From contig JAIVEN010000013.1 of the NCBI GenBank assembly GCA_026686845.1, forward strand, positions 12,978,001 to 13,042,000: DNA of 64,000 nucleotides, given 5' to 3'. Below are positions 35,948-49,249 of the stretch, in pieces. The notes under the pieces were generated by a model. It saw only the letters and a list, made by a program, of their open reading frames with translations. It did no database searches and was not told the DNA's origin. This stretch comes from Adenanthera pavonina (taxonomy: Eukaryota; Streptophyta; Magnoliopsida; Fabales; Fabaceae). A program made the position numbers and the translations under genes. How positions within the stretch are numbered: position 1 is the first letter of the stretch; every line of letters begins with the position of its first letter.

Positions 35948-36655
35948 TGTTTACATCACTAAGTGTCTTAAGCATATAGCACTCTTCTAAAATGAACAAA
36001 GCATGGTTTAATTTGCAAAAAACATTTTGAAAAACCAAGTTCTAGCGTCTGAAGCAATTAAACCATGTAAGATTAAGATAGCCGGTAGTAAAATTAACTG
36101 AATTCAAAGCTTTATCACCACACAACCTAAGTGAAAAAAGAAATGTCCTAAAACTAACTCTTCATCACTTTGAGCCATTGATATAAAAATTGAACCAAAC
36201 TGGTTGATCCAACTAGTTAAATCGAGAATCAACCCTAGGTCCAATCCAAAGGAGACATAAAATCAACTCCCAACAAAACCAATTAACAATCGGCAAACCA
36301 ATTGAAAACTAGACAAATTTTCATGAACACTAGTTTTCTGAAAAAAGTTAAAAACAAAAAAACAAAATAATTTAAATAAAATGCCCAAAAATTATGGACT
36401 TACTAGGCCTAATAAGTTATAGCATGATGGATCTTACCCATTGAACTCATGTTAACACTATCTTCTCCCACAGGTATTATAATTCTTCCTTTACTCTTCA
36501 CACTCTCATTCTACCAATATGGGACTTCTATTATTACACTTTCCCTACCCACTTCCAGTTAAGAAGCTAGTTTTTTTCTTTATTTTCTTCAATCTTTGCT
36601 AACCAATTCTATTTTTCTAATATGTTTTTTAATGTGGGAACATATTCTTAATCTT
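35948..36655. other. unassigned AT-rich sequence before element 3
   Basis: No gene recognised. Phrases such as AACTGGTTGATCCAACTAG recall a repeat piece also seen near 54427-54480, but no ends could be set. Confidence 0.4.
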
Positions 36656-38347
36656 TGTTGTCAAATTAGAAGTTTTGATGATTCTAAACAACTAAAACTT
36701 GGAAAGAGAATATCGAAGGAGCATAAATGCATAAAGTAAAGAAATCCAGTGAAAATCAAGTAAAGAATCAGCTTTTAGGATTTTCACCATGTAGACTAGG
36801 TAAAAAGATTTAAATCTTACTTATTTATGTTACTACAGTGTTTAAACAAGTTATTTTAAAATTATCTGATGTTGGTATGTATTAGAATTAAAATATATTG
36901 GCTAATAGATAAATTTTGTTGGTGGACTCATGCATATTTTGTGTAAAATTTGCACTTTATTTATTAAAGTTCGAAGTTACAAAGCTTTAATCTTTGATAG
37001 ATGAATTTTGCTGGTTGACTCATATATATTTTGTGTAGAATTCACACTTTACTTGTTAAAGTTTGAAGTTACAAATTTTTAATCTCTGATAGACAAATTT
37101 TGAATCTGAAATTTGAATTTTGAGCTAAGTATAATTAGTGAAAGTGTGCAAAATTAGTATGAAACTTAATTAAAATTTGACTGTCAGTGAAGTTCAAAGC
37201 TCTTATGGTGAACAAACAAGCAAGCAATTGCAAATGTATACCAATCCACTTAAGGTTACCTAGTTTGCTTTATCGCCATGAGTTCACAATCAAAGCCTTT
37301 GACAGACGAACTTTGAGCTTCAAGTGCGAACTTCAAAGTGAGAACTTGTATGTCTTATTATAGCATACTTCTAAAAGATGAACTTTGCAGTTTAAAGTTC
37401 AACTTTGTAGGGAAGAACTTTTATGTCATGTTGAATATGCCTCTGATAGATGAATTTTAATTTCTGAAATTTGAATTTTAAAGTGCTATGCAAAAACCTG
37501 AGGCAACTGACCTTTCCCTTCAAAAATACCTCCAATATGAAAATTCGCATAAACTAATATGGGGTATCTTTTGCAAACTTGAAATTCAAATGTCACTTTA
37601 TAATTGATGAATTTTAAAGTTCAACGTTAAAGTACTTAACCTTCTATCTCTGTGAAATTCATCTGTTGAGCATCAATACTTGAATTTTGGTGTGTCAGAT
37701 GCATTTAATGCGGTTAGTGAACAGCTCTTTTTGCAAAGTAACAATTGGTTAATGTGCTTAACAGCTAGATCTTATAAATAACAACTAATTAAGCCACAAA
37801 TCTATAAATAAAACTTTATTTGAAGTCGTGGGTAATACATTTAAGTTTGATATTGTAAAAACTCTGCTAAAATTCAATGTCAAAGCTTTTCACCTATACA
37901 CCTCATTTATTACTCTTCACCTTTCATATCTATTCTGTTTAAGACAGTATTCATTCCTGTAACAAATCTTTTCTTCATCTGGATGAAAGATTCTTTGTGA
38001 GAGGATTCACAAAGGGATAAAGTGAAACACTAGTGAGAATGTTGAGAAATTTTATTTGTTCTTAAGACAGAGCACAAGTGTTATACTATAGTATTGTAAG
38101 GAGCCCATTGAATTCTTGCTAATAACAGAAAATCTAGAGTGATGGCTTAAGGACTGGACATAGATCAAGTGGATTGAACTGAACCAAGATAAATTACTAA
38201 GTCTTCTCTTCCCTTATCTCTTTTATTCAATTTTCATTATACTCTGCTTTTCTGCAAACTTTTACTTTTTACTATTATATTGTATTTTTGTAGAAAAATT
38301 TCATACTTTCCAATTCACCCCCTTTTGGGAGGCCAACATTCCTAATA
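36656..38347 (+). repeat. 5' LTR of element 3 (1692 bp)
   Basis: It starts TGTTGTCAAATTAG and ends CCTAATA, two bases before the primer site. TATAAATA is at 37803-37810. The palindrome array is worn: most CGAA/TTCG are now TGAA/TTCA, but CAGACGAACTTTGA remains at 37302-37315. About 90 bp near 37200-37300 are absent from the 3' LTR. Confidence 0.88.
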
Positions 38348-38349
38348 AG

Positions 38350-38361
38350 TGGTATCAGAGC
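38350..38361 (+). other. primer-binding site (initiator Met-tRNA)
   Basis: TGGTATCAGAGC lies two bases after the 5' LTR, unchanged despite the age of the element. Confidence 0.93.
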
Positions 38362-40199
38362 TTGGACTTCTAGTAAAAAGAATTGATACTTCGAGAGAAG
38401 TATTGGCTGTTTTAGGTGAAAGCTTCCTTCTAGAAAGTGCAAACATAAATAGACCTCCAGGCTTTGTTAGTCAAATACACCTACTGAAATATGAAGATGA
38501 AGTTATTCCTAAAGACATTAGACCTTGATATATGGTCCATTGTAGAAAAAGGAGAATTTGTCCCTTTAAGGTGAAACAAACAAGGGCAGCTGGAAGAGGA
38601 GCCACAAGCAAAATGGGATGACAATGACAAAAAAAAGAGTTCTTCTCAACACAAAGGCCCAATTTGCTATAGTGAGTGCTCTATCCCAAGATGAGTACTT
38701 TAAAGTGTCTTCATGTATGACTATCAAATAAATGTGGGATGCTCTGGAGGTAGCTAATAAAGGAACCAATGGAGTGGGAGATAATAGAATCAGCACTCTC
38801 ATTGGTGAATATGAAGACTTCAGAATGAAGGAAGGAGAATCCATCAAGGAGATAGAGATGAGATTCGCCCTTATTGTGAATCAACTTAAGGCTCTCGGCA
38901 AAGATTATAGTTAGGCTGAGAAAGTCAAAAAAATTTTGAGACCTCTTCCTTTCAAATGACAACCAAAGGTTACAGTAATAGAAGAAGCGAGAATAGAATC
39001 CATGTCCTCTATTACTTCTTTATTTGGTAGCTTGGAAGAATATGAGGGCAAGTTAAAAGCTCTCAAAGAAGTAGCTCAAAATAAGAAGAAAAAAAGCTTA
39101 GCTCTCAAAGCTACAGAATAGAAGGAAGATGAAGATTCTGATGAGGATGAAGGTCTTGATGAAGAAACAATGGCCATGCTCATCAAAAGATTTGGAAAAT
39201 TCTATAGAAAGAAGAACAATAAAAAGTTCTTCAAGAAAGTTATTGGAACTAGCAACAAAATAGAAAACAAAGAGCTTATAACCTATTACGAATGCAAGAA
39301 GCTAGAGCATATCAAATGGGAATGCCCACAATTTCTGAAGAAGCAAGAAAACATCAAGAAAGCTGACAAAGGCAAGAAAAAGAAAGTATACATCTCCTCA
39401 ATCTGGGCTAATAGCTCAAATGAAGAAGATAAAGAAGAAAATAGATTGCTGACATATATTTGATGGCACGTACCAAAGAAGATGTCCAGAATTAATCTGA
39501 AAGTGACAATCATGATAAGGTAAATGATTTTGAATTATCTTACTCTGAATTACTTGATGCATTCCATGACCTACATGATGAGTTCATCAAAATTGCTAAA
39601 GAACTTAAACTTGCCAAGAAGAAAATTAGCAAGTTAGAATTAGAATCTAAAGTGTCTGCCATTGCATCTTAGCAGAAAACTGAATCTGCTTACTACACCT
39701 CATGCATTAAACTGAAAGAGAAGAATAAATATCTTTTCAAGAGCTTGGCTAATTTCACAAAAGGTAAAGATATGTTGTATACTTTACTAGGTAATTAGAG
39801 GATTGCACAGGGTAATGTTGGTCTTGGTTATGGTCCTTGTGCAATCAAAGAAAAGATGAAGAAGAAAAATCAAAATCTATACATAAGGCATTTTGTTCGT
39901 TCTAAAGGGTATGAGAAGACATGTGATTCTTTGAATGCTATTGAGGCTCATACCTAACCTAAATTTATGAAACAGAAATATTATTTGCATTTTTTCTTTC
40001 TACATCTCAATCAAGTTGTCCCTTTACCACTTGTCACCTCTATAATAAGAAGGGTTATATTTCCAGTTCATATTCTTTAAAGAAAAATGGACTTGGTAGA
40101 GAGGTAGAATGGGTTCCTAAAGGTTCTTAGGTATCTAAGGAGAATGTTACTAACAAAAGAGGACCCAAACAAATTTGGGTACCTAAGAAGAAAGACTAA
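38362..40199 (+). pseudogene. gag: gag relic of element 3
   Basis: Pieces of the family gag are readable in changing frames: NINRPPGF, LDLDIWSIVEKGEF, LALIVNQLKALGKDYS and AMLIKRFGKFYRKKNNKKF. The first knuckle reads YYECKKLEHIKWEC, so its first Cys is lost. The second knuckle region is frameshifted. The gag frame ends GPKQIWVPKKKD with TAA at 40197-40199, the same stop position as in element 2. There are many stops. Confidence 0.85.
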
Positions 40200-40210
40200 A
40201 ATATATTTTG

Positions 40211-41130
40211 CAGGTATGTCTTAGAGCTAGTAAGAGCAACAAATGATGTATAGATAGTGAATGCTCAAGACATATGACTAGTGATAAGGAGAAGTTCATC
40301 ATTCTCAGAGATAAGAAAAAAGGAAAAGTGACATTTGGAGGTGACCATGAAAAAGGTGTTGTTTGTGATTGGCATTAACCATAACCTATTAAGTGTGAGT
40401 CAGACCTATGACAAAGGAAACTAGGTGTTGTTTGACTCAAAGTTCTGCTTGGCCATCAGAAAAAGTGATTAGAAGATTATCCTCAAAGCTCAAAGGGATA
40501 GTAACTGTTATACTATTGACTTAGATGAACTCCCTAACTTAGATTCTATATGTTTAATCAGTAAAGATAATAAGCTATATCATCAATAGAGCGTACATCA
40601 AACTAATCTCAGGGAAAACACCTTATGAGCTCTATAAATAAAGGAATTCAAACCTCTCTCATCTTCATGTATTTGGATGCAAGTGTTTCATTCACAACAA
40701 TGGAAAGGAGAATTTGGGTAAGTTTGACTCTAAATTAGATGAAGGTATATTTCTTAGCTACTCTAGTAGAAGTTAAGCTCTAGCCTTCAATAAAAGAACC
40801 AGAATCATAGAAGTGCCTGTGCATATGGTGTTTATTGAGAACAAGACTCTCTCTAAACCAAACTTAAATGAGGAAGAACTGATTTCTAGTTTTACAAAGA
40901 TAAACCTCTCTAAGATAGATAAAATTAAACCTCTAAAAATATCAGAATCTGCAGCTATAGAGGAAGATATTTACAAGAAAGATCATGGACTTGAAGTTAA
41001 TGAAGAAATTTCTCAAGAACTACGAAGAGCTTGAAGATATCAAAGAAGTCATCCATTGATCACGGGATTGGAGATGTTCAAGAGAATGTTAAAACAAGAA
41101 GGTAGCTTATGGATAAGATAAATTATTATG
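40211..41130 (+). pseudogene. pol: pol relic part 1, integrase core deleted
   Basis: The protease motif is worn (CIDSECSRHMTS). After LISKDN at about 40571 the sequence jumps to the end of the integrase (YIINRAYIK, then GKTPYELYK). Against element 1 this removes about 600 bp, including the HHCC zinc site and all DDE residues. The integrase C-terminal part continues (HVFGCKCFIHNNGKENLGKF) to 41130, where a solo LTR interrupts. Confidence 0.85.
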
Positions 41131-43654
41131 TGTCATACCTTAGTTTCTTACATTATTTCCCATGTATAATAGTATATATGATGCTAAATGAGCTAATTTA
41201 GAAGCTTGAATCATTAGAAGATCGAATGAGAAAAATTCAAACTTTCAAAATACTATTCATTTGGTAATTTGATTTTCCATGCCAAATTTTAAAAAATCAT
41301 AACTAATTCTAGGAAAATTGTATGAGGCTAATTAGAGTTTCCAAAAATAGCTAAAAACATTTCGTACATGGGAAAAATGTAAAACTAGAATTTAATTGAG
41401 CCAATTCATTCAGAAAATTCATCAAATTCTACTATTCATTTGTCTAAACTACTTTTCTAAGTTTTCTCAGCCATCTTAAAAAATTCATGACAATTTGTAT
41501 ACTTATCCAAATCAAGTTATCTTTGGCTCTTTGGAAAGCTATCATTATATCTACTTTCTAGAAACATATAACACTCATATAGAAAATTGAATTTTGAATG
41601 AATAGTAAGTGTATATTAATAAGTACTCAAAATTGGACAGATTTGTATACCAACTTCCAAAATCAAATACAGAGCATGATTCCATAATCCAAACTTGTTC
41701 AAACTAAGGTTTTAACATTACAAGGAACTTAAAATGACATGATGGCAGTGAAGCATAGCTTCATAAATACACACAATAATTTTTACATAGTAGCAAGGAA
41801 ATAAGTCACAATTTCAACTAAAACTTTAATCTTCATTAACTTTCTCCTTGCCTCTTATCTTTTTGGAGGACTTACCATCACTTGAACCTATTATGTTAGT
41901 GCTTGGGGGTGAGATTTGGGAAAATCTCAGTAGCTAGTTTATCTCATGCAAATATATCATTCAAGTTTCACAAACATTTCACATATAATCACATAAATCA
42001 TTAAAATACCATATTGTCAAGTAAAAATTTTAGTAGAGTTTTCCCTTAGAAAATGCATATCCTAGGGAACAAAACCCCTCATTTTACAGCCAAAATCAGT
42101 CACAAAACAACACAAGTATAATATGGCAATAAAATATAATCATGAAAACAACAAAGAATAACATATTGCAATAAAATAAACCAAGCTACCTCTTATGTAT
42201 TTCTTAGTTTTTCCACTTGGAATCAAAGCTTCCACTAGCTTTCTTGAAGTCCCACAAGTCCTAAAACATCATCCAATATCAACTTAATCAACTAGAAACA
42301 AGGGTTGTCTTACAAAGTCTCACTAAAACCCTAAAAATCAAAATTCTTTATCTTTTAGTTTTCCTTGAATCCAATACTTGTTCTTAGCTAATTTGGACTC
42401 AAAAAATCCATTTTTAACATCAAAAACTTGAAAATCCAAATCCTTCCATAATATTAAACTGACTAAAATCAGGGTTTAGGAGGAAGAATGGAATTTTTTC
42501 AAAACTTGCCTCATAACCCTCCAAAACTTATTTCTTTCACTAAATCTCATACTTTCTCTAAACTTTATTGCATAAAACAACTTCCTTTCCTAAATCCATA
42601 TCAAAACTGAAACTAAACAAGAAGAGGAGAAGAGGAGAAGCTTCAAAACTTAGCCTAAACCATTTGAAAACTAAGCTAGGAACTGTAAAAATCACAAGTA
42701 GGAATTTACCTATTTTTCTTGAATTTTATCTTTTCTTTTTTTCTTCTCCTTCCTCACGTTCTCTTCTTTCTTTCCTTGTGTGTGCAGCTGCTTCTCTCAC
42801 CTTTACATGTCTTTCACATCCAAGAAGTGAGAGTTTATATAGAGAAAGTGAGCCAATTAAATTATGCCAACTTATGTACTTGAATGTTCTTGAAAATTCA
42901 TGTAAAAATGACATGAATATTAAATAAATGGAATTCCCCAAGTGCAGCTTGGTTATCATGAAATGAAGGGTATTTTGGTCTAAAAATTTTAAATATTTAC
43001 TTATCTAGATAGATCCCTGACAATCTGGACAATTAAAACTACTTTAGCAGTATATTTTACTATTATTAAGATACTAATTATAATTATATTGGGATACAAA
43101 ATTACCATAATATCCTTATCCCAATTGGTCCAAATAGGAGGCCCATAATTTGTTCTTGAATTAATACTGCCTCTTCCTGCAGTCTAAACTGACTTTTATT
43201 AAGTAAAATATTAATATTAAATCATAATTGCTCAATAAATATTATTTTGATCTTAATAAATTCCATACTATATTCCAATGGCCTTAGCTCATTGATAGAT
43301 TCATTTTGACTATAATTTTTTATATTTAAAAAAATACCCATGACCTAAGATAAATTTATAATTTTTAAAACTTTCAGGTGTTAGATGTAATTTTCCCCCA
43401 AAATTCATAAAATCTTCTTCATGGTCACCATACGTCCACCACCATCAAATTCTTCTTTTTCTTTTCTTTTTTTCTTTCTTTTTCTTTTTTTCTCCAGGGG
43501 AAAAATCATTATTTTCTCCTTTTTTCTTCTAACCAGGACTATTAACATCTTTGCTTTATTTCATGCAAAATGGCGTATGCTCCTTTTTGCAAATTCCTTA
43601 TAGATTTTAAGATATTGAACCTTAAACATCTAGGAAATTTTTTAGGATATTACA
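41131..43654 (+). mobile_element. solo LTR, TGTAACACC family (2524 bp), in element 3 pol
   Basis: It starts TGTCATACC and ends GGATATTACA. The flanks are TTATG (41126-41130) and TTGTG (43655-43659), a 5-bp duplication with one change. Pol sequence continues directly on both sides (...KTRR and CAFISQMEPNC). The small pyrimidine-rich frames inside are chance. Confidence 0.85.
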
Positions 43655-44570
43655 TTGTGCATTCATATCACAAATGGAACCTAACTGCATAGAAGATGCA
43701 TTAAAAGATGAGTATTGGATTATAGGCATACAAGAAGAGCTGAATCAATCCGAGAGGAATTAAGTTTGAGATTTAGTGCCTAAGCCCAATGATCGTCTGA
43801 TAGTGAAACCAAATGGATGTTTAGAAACAAACTTGTTGAATTAGGAATGATCATCAGAAAAAGGCCAGGTTAGTAATCAAAGGCTATAACTAAGAAAAAG
43901 GTATAGATTATGAAAAAACTTTCACTCCAGTTGCAAGAATGAAAGCAATAAGAATTCTTTTAACATATACCTATTAAGTTATATCAAATGGATGTAAAAA
44001 GTTCTTTTCTGAATGGTTATATCATGAAAAATTTTTATGTTGATCAACTTCTAGATTTTAAGGACTCAACTAAGTCTAATCATGTATATAAACTAAAAAA
44101 AGCTCTTTACGGTTTAAAACAATCACCAAGAGAATGATATAAGAGTTTAAGTAACTTCTTAATTGAAAAAGGGTTCAACAGGGGTAAGATTGACACAACC
44201 CTTTTTAGTAAGAGGAAAAATAAAGATTTACTTGTTCAAATTTATGTTGATGATATTATATTTGGTGCTACTAAAGAATCTATATGTAAGGATTTTTGTA
44301 AGTTGATGCAGAGTGAGTTCAAGGTGTCCATGATGGGAAATCTCAAATTTTTCCTTAGATTGCAAATCAAACAATGTGATAATGTCATCATCTTAAGTTA
44401 ATTGAAATATCTAAAAGAATTGCTAAAGAAATTTGGAATGGAGAATGGTAAGTCAATGGGAACTCTAATAGCCACTGCTACAAAACTCGATATGGATGAA
44501 GAAGGAAAACCATTCAATATCACTCAATATAGAAGAATGATTAGTTCCTTGTTGTATCTAATAGCTAGTA
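43655..44570 (+). pseudogene. pol: pol relic part 2 (reverse transcriptase)
   Basis: It starts in the sequence CAFISQMEPNC and keeps long readable RT parts: LSNFLIEKGFNRGKIDTTLF, QIYVDDIIFGATKE with the YVDD site, then KYLKELLKKFGMENGKSMGT. There are many stops and small indels. It is broken off at 44570 by the solo LTR inserted in the SLLYLTASRPD region. Confidence 0.88.
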
Positions 44571-46160
44571 TGTTGAATCAAGTGTTTTGATGATTCTAAA
44601 CAACTGGAACTTGGAAGGGAAATATCAAAGGAGTATAAGAGAACTCAAGTGAAGAAATCCAGGAATCAATGAGTAAAGAATTAGTTTGTAGGATTTCTCA
44701 CAGTGTTCACAGAGTAAAAGGCTTTGATCTTACACCTACTAGTTTTAAATGAGTATTTTTCAACTATCCTATGTTAACTTATGTTAAATTTGAAAAATAC
44801 TGACTAACAGACGAATTTTGAATTGTTAAACTCCATATATGTAGTTGAAAATTCAAAATTTGGTAACTAAAATTCAAAGTTACAGAGTTGTTACCTCTGA
44901 CAGACGAATTTCAGATTATTGAAATTTGAATTTTGAGACAAGTATAATTTGTGAAAATTGGAAAATTCATCTAAAACTATGTCAAAGTATGTCTAATGTT
45001 AGAATGTAAAAAGAGTTCAAAGTTAGTCCCACTAACAGATGAACTTTGATTTTGAAAATTCAAACTTTAGAATGAAAATGTGTAAGTCTGATTAGAGATC
45101 TCTCTGACAGAAGAATTTTGACTTTGAAAATTCAAATTTTGGAATAAAAACGTATAGGTCTAATTAGAGGTCTCTCTGATAGACAAATTTTGAAAGCTCA
45201 TAATTCAAATTTTGAAAAGTAGAACTTTTGTGCCATATTAAGCTGCTCACTGACAGATGAATTTTGGATCCCCAAAATTCAAACTTTGAGTACACTGTAG
45301 CAATATGAGACAACTGTTCACACTTAACAGATGCACTTTAAACTTAAAAATTCATATATTCTAACATGGGAAATATTTGTCAAAACCAAAATTCAAATTT
45401 CACTTTTAAACAGACAAACTTTGTATGTTCAATGTTAAAGTCTTTAACTTATGGTCTCTGCAAAATTCATTTGTTGACACCCCAAAATTTGAATTTTGAG
45501 TGTCAGATGCATTAAATGTAGTTGGTGAATGACTAATTTTGCAGAGTAACCATTAGGTAACGTCTCTAACGGCTAGATCTTATGTCTAACGTATAGTTAA
45601 GATACAAATCTATAAATAGAACTTCATTTGAAGTTATGGGTAATGATTTTATACTATATATACTGAAACTCTGTCAAAATCATTAGACAAAGCCTTTTAC
45701 TCACTCATACTTCATTTATTGTACTGTAACTGTCATATTTACTTTGTATTAGCGAGTTTTTATTGTTGTAAACAATCTTCTCTTCATCTGAAGAAAGATT
45801 TTCTTGTGAGAGGATTTCACAAGGAATTTGGGAAATACTTTGCTAGAGTACAGAGTGGTAAATTTGTAAGCTCTTATAACAGAACACAAGGTTATACTAT
45901 GGCATTGCAAGGAGCCCACTGAATCCTTGCAAGATAGTGGAAAATCTCAAGTGATAGCTTGAAGACTAGATGTAGGTCAAGAGAAGCTGACTAAACCTGG
46001 ATAAATCATTATGTTCTCTCTTCCTCTACATTACCAACTCCCTTTTATATTCTACACTCTATCTTCTGCAAGTTTTACTTTCACTACTCTTTCACTATTT
46101 TGCAGAAAATTTTTAAACTTCCCAATCCACCCCCCTCTTGGGAAGCCAACAAACCTAACA
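44571..46160 (+). mobile_element. solo LTR of the Sirevirus-like family (1590 bp) inside element 3
   Basis: It starts TGTTGAATCAAG and ends AAACCTAACA. The flanks are TAGTA (44566-44570) and TAGCA (46161-46165), one change. TATAAATA is at 45611-45618. The array is worn but the unit 45258-45281 (TGAATTTTGG, loop ATCC, CCAAAATTCA) is still symmetrical. No internal part is left, so two LTRs recombined after insertion. Confidence 0.92.
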
Positions 46161-46165
46161 TAGCA

Positions 46166-46825
46166 AACCTGACATCATGTTTAGTGTCTCCATGTGCACA
46201 AGGTTCCAATCATGTCCCAAGGAGTCCCACACAACAACTATGAAAAGAATATTCAGATATCTACATGGAACACCTCATATGGAACTTTGATATCCAAAGG
46301 GCTATAGAGAATAGCTTATTTGATATACTAATGTAGACTTTACTGGATCCATGATTGACAGAAAGAGCACAAGTGGTACATGTCAATTTCTTGGAGGATC
46401 CTTAATCTCATGGTTTAGCAAGAAGCAGAATAGTATAGCTCTTTCTACTGCAGAAGTTGAATACATAGCTGATGAAAGCTATTGTGCTTAAATTCTTTAG
46501 ATGAAACAATAATTAGAAGATCTTGGAATTTTGTTGAAGGAAGTGCTTGTCAAATGTGATAATCTCAGCGCCATCAACATCACAAAGAATACAGTGATGC
46601 ATTCAAGGACAAAGCATATTGAGATTAGACACCATTTCATAAGGGATCATGCATATTGAGATTAGACACAATTTCATAAGGGATCGTGCTAAAAAAGGAA
46701 GCATTATCTTGGAGTTTGTCCTAACAGAAGATCAGTTGGCAGATATCCTAACCAAACCACTTCCAGGAGATAGATAAGGAAAAATCATATCAGAATTGGG
46801 AATGATTAATCCCAATGAGTTGTAA
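46166..46825 (+). pseudogene. pol: pol relic part 3 (RNase H)
   Basis: It resumes at PDIMFSV and reads RKSTSGTCQFLGGSL, SWFSKKQNSIALSTAE, CDNLSAINITKN and HSRTKHIEIRHHFIRDH. A 37-bp direct duplication (46615-46651 and 46652-46688) then shifts the frame. The end matches NPNEL with TAA at 46823-46825. Confidence 0.88.
46615..46688. repeat. 37-bp tandem duplication in RNase H
   Basis: Two adjacent 37-bp copies start CATATTGAGATTAGACAC and differ at two sites. Since 37 is not a multiple of 3 it breaks the frame. Confidence 0.85.
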
Positions 46826-47817
46826 TCAAGCTTCTAACTTAATCTCTTTATTTTCTGAGTTAACGTGTTAAATCATGTACTAACTTAAGCATCAAAGTGT
46901 GTATAAGATACTTTGTAGGTACTCCTTATAAGCTTATGTGATAAGAAATCAAAATAATGGAGTATCTCAAACTTAGATGAGCAACTTCTGCTAAAGAAAT
47001 ATGGAAATGTAAATTTTTAGCATCTATTTATAAGTTTTATTCGCATTTCAATTGCCAATAGATGAACGTCCATACTTTATCTACCATATTGAGTGACTTT
47101 ATTTGCTCAAAATTTGAACTTTGTCCTCTTAATAGTCAAATTCCAGTGCCTAATATGCTATACTTGTATTTTTACCTGCTAAAAATTCATCTATTGACTT
47201 CTTGAAGTACGTATTTTGACTATTTGGATGTGTATGTGCTATGCCTACTTGTGTACAACATCTAAATCTTGATGATTCAATATTCACACTTCAGACATTT
47301 CTTCATGAAGTCTTGAAATTCGAACTTTGAATCCTAACATTCGTCTATTAGACCTCATATGTTTACATGTTTTCTATTGAGACTTCAAAATTCAAACTTT
47401 GAGGACACAAAGGTCATCTATTGAAGCCTCTATCTATGTTAAGTCTCTGATAGTCGTATTTCAAGGCTAAAATTTGACTGTTAAGATATTTCTTATGTGT
47501 TAAGTCTCTGGCAGTCAAACTTCAAGGTTGAAAGTTTGTCTGTCAAGACAGTTTCTATGTTAAGTGGGGGAATGTAACTGCTAGAAATTCAAATTTTGGC
47601 TCCCAAAATTCGTCTGTCAAACTATAACTAAAGATGATTCAAAGGGACAGATGCTATACAGAAGCAACCATATTCGTATTTCAACCATTACAACTTTCAT
47701 TTTTCTCTCAACCATTATTAAATTCCTTTAGCTAAACACCAATTTCCACCAATTAAACTCAAAATTGAACCTTACAAACACCATCTGAGCATTCCTCAAA
47801 GTAAATTTTTTCAAGAA
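46826..47817 (+). other. pol-ORF3 spacer of element 3 (992 bp)
   Basis: It is the same length as the spacers of elements 1 and 2 despite heavy substitution. TTCGTCTG, TTCGAA and derived TTCATCTA-type half-sites are still visible (about 47320-47620), but few units are perfect. No gene. Confidence 0.7.
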
Positions 47818-49249
47818 ATGGTAAGAGCAAAGAATACAAGTATTGGCATGGAACAGGGAAGGTCCAAAAGATAAAAAAAGTCTTAGTATGCCATAAAAGA
47901 AGGTGGTGCTCATAAATGAAAGGCTAAATCAAGCAAGGGAATACCTTCAAAGAAAAAGAAAACATCTGGATCCAAGGTAGAATCAAAGAAACCAATGCCT
48001 GTTGCTCCATCTTCAAGTATATAGTCTGAAGAATTAGAGATGACTACTAATCCTTTATGCAGCTTTGACCACATCTTGAAGGAGTTCTCAATGAAATTTG
48101 TTGCAAAAAAAAAGGTAATTACTCCACATTGGACTAATCTGGAACAATTTCTTATTCTAAATGACTTTAATGTTGCAATCTGGTTAGGGAAGTACAAAAT
48201 CCTTTTAGAAGTTATGGAAAGATGATGAAGAAGTAATTAAGACTTAGTATATAGTTCAACAACAAAAAGGAAAAGCATCAAGTTACTATCCGATCTATGA
48301 ACTTCTGGTTGAATGACGAGAGCATCAATCATATTTTAGAGATTCTGGCCAAGATAGGTTCCAGATTGATATTTCTGCCACCAAGTACATGGAAGAGAAG
48401 GATAAAGCATATGAAGAGGAAGGAGAATACTTGAACTTCAAGAAGAGCACTATCGTGAATATAATCTTCAAGAGAAGAGAAGACATGCCTCTTTCAAAAA
48501 ATGTGAAGCCTTCAAATCTCAGTATACAGATCAGGATCCTACATTACATAATACCCAAGATCATCTTCAACAAGGGAGGCATCTTTAATCTAATCACTAT
48601 GGCTAAAGCTCATATGATGACAGCCCTAATTTGTAGAAAAGAGCTTAACCTTGGAAACATCATTCTTCAGAGAATGGTAAAGGCTAGAGATCATAGGAAG
48701 TATTCTACACTGCCCAATGCCTTGATCATCACCAAACTTCTCAAGTTCACTCAGATCCATCACTTAAAGAAGGCTAAAGGAAACCCCCCTGAGGAATTAA
48801 GAAAGGAATAACTGATAAAGATAGGCATAGAGAGAAAGGAAGGCAAATAGATTCGAAAAGAAGCTAGAAAAATAGAAGATTTCTTTTATGAAGGAGAGCC
48901 AGCTCCGCAATAACAGGAAGTTACTCCTGAGGTTGCTCCATCAACCCAACCTAAACCATAGCCTACCCAATCTCAGAGTACCCAGCCACCTAAACCATCC
49001 ATCCCATCCTACTACAACTTGGCCAAACCTAACACCATACTTGAACTATATGATTGTTTATTTGGAATCATCATAAGTATTAGGGATGAGCAAAAAGCCC
49101 AGTCTGCAAGCCTGCGAGCCCAAGTTATTGAGTTAGCCAAAAACCTCAAAGTGATTGCTAATGCCTACAATGAACTGTGAACCTCTCTCCCAACTACATT
49201 AGCATCACTACAGCCTGGTTACTCTGATCCTCACACGTTTGACCCCTCA

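Noticed and set aside
35775..36038. Lys/Arg/Glu-rich small protein
   Set aside because: It is the minus-strand reading of a CT-rich LTR leader.
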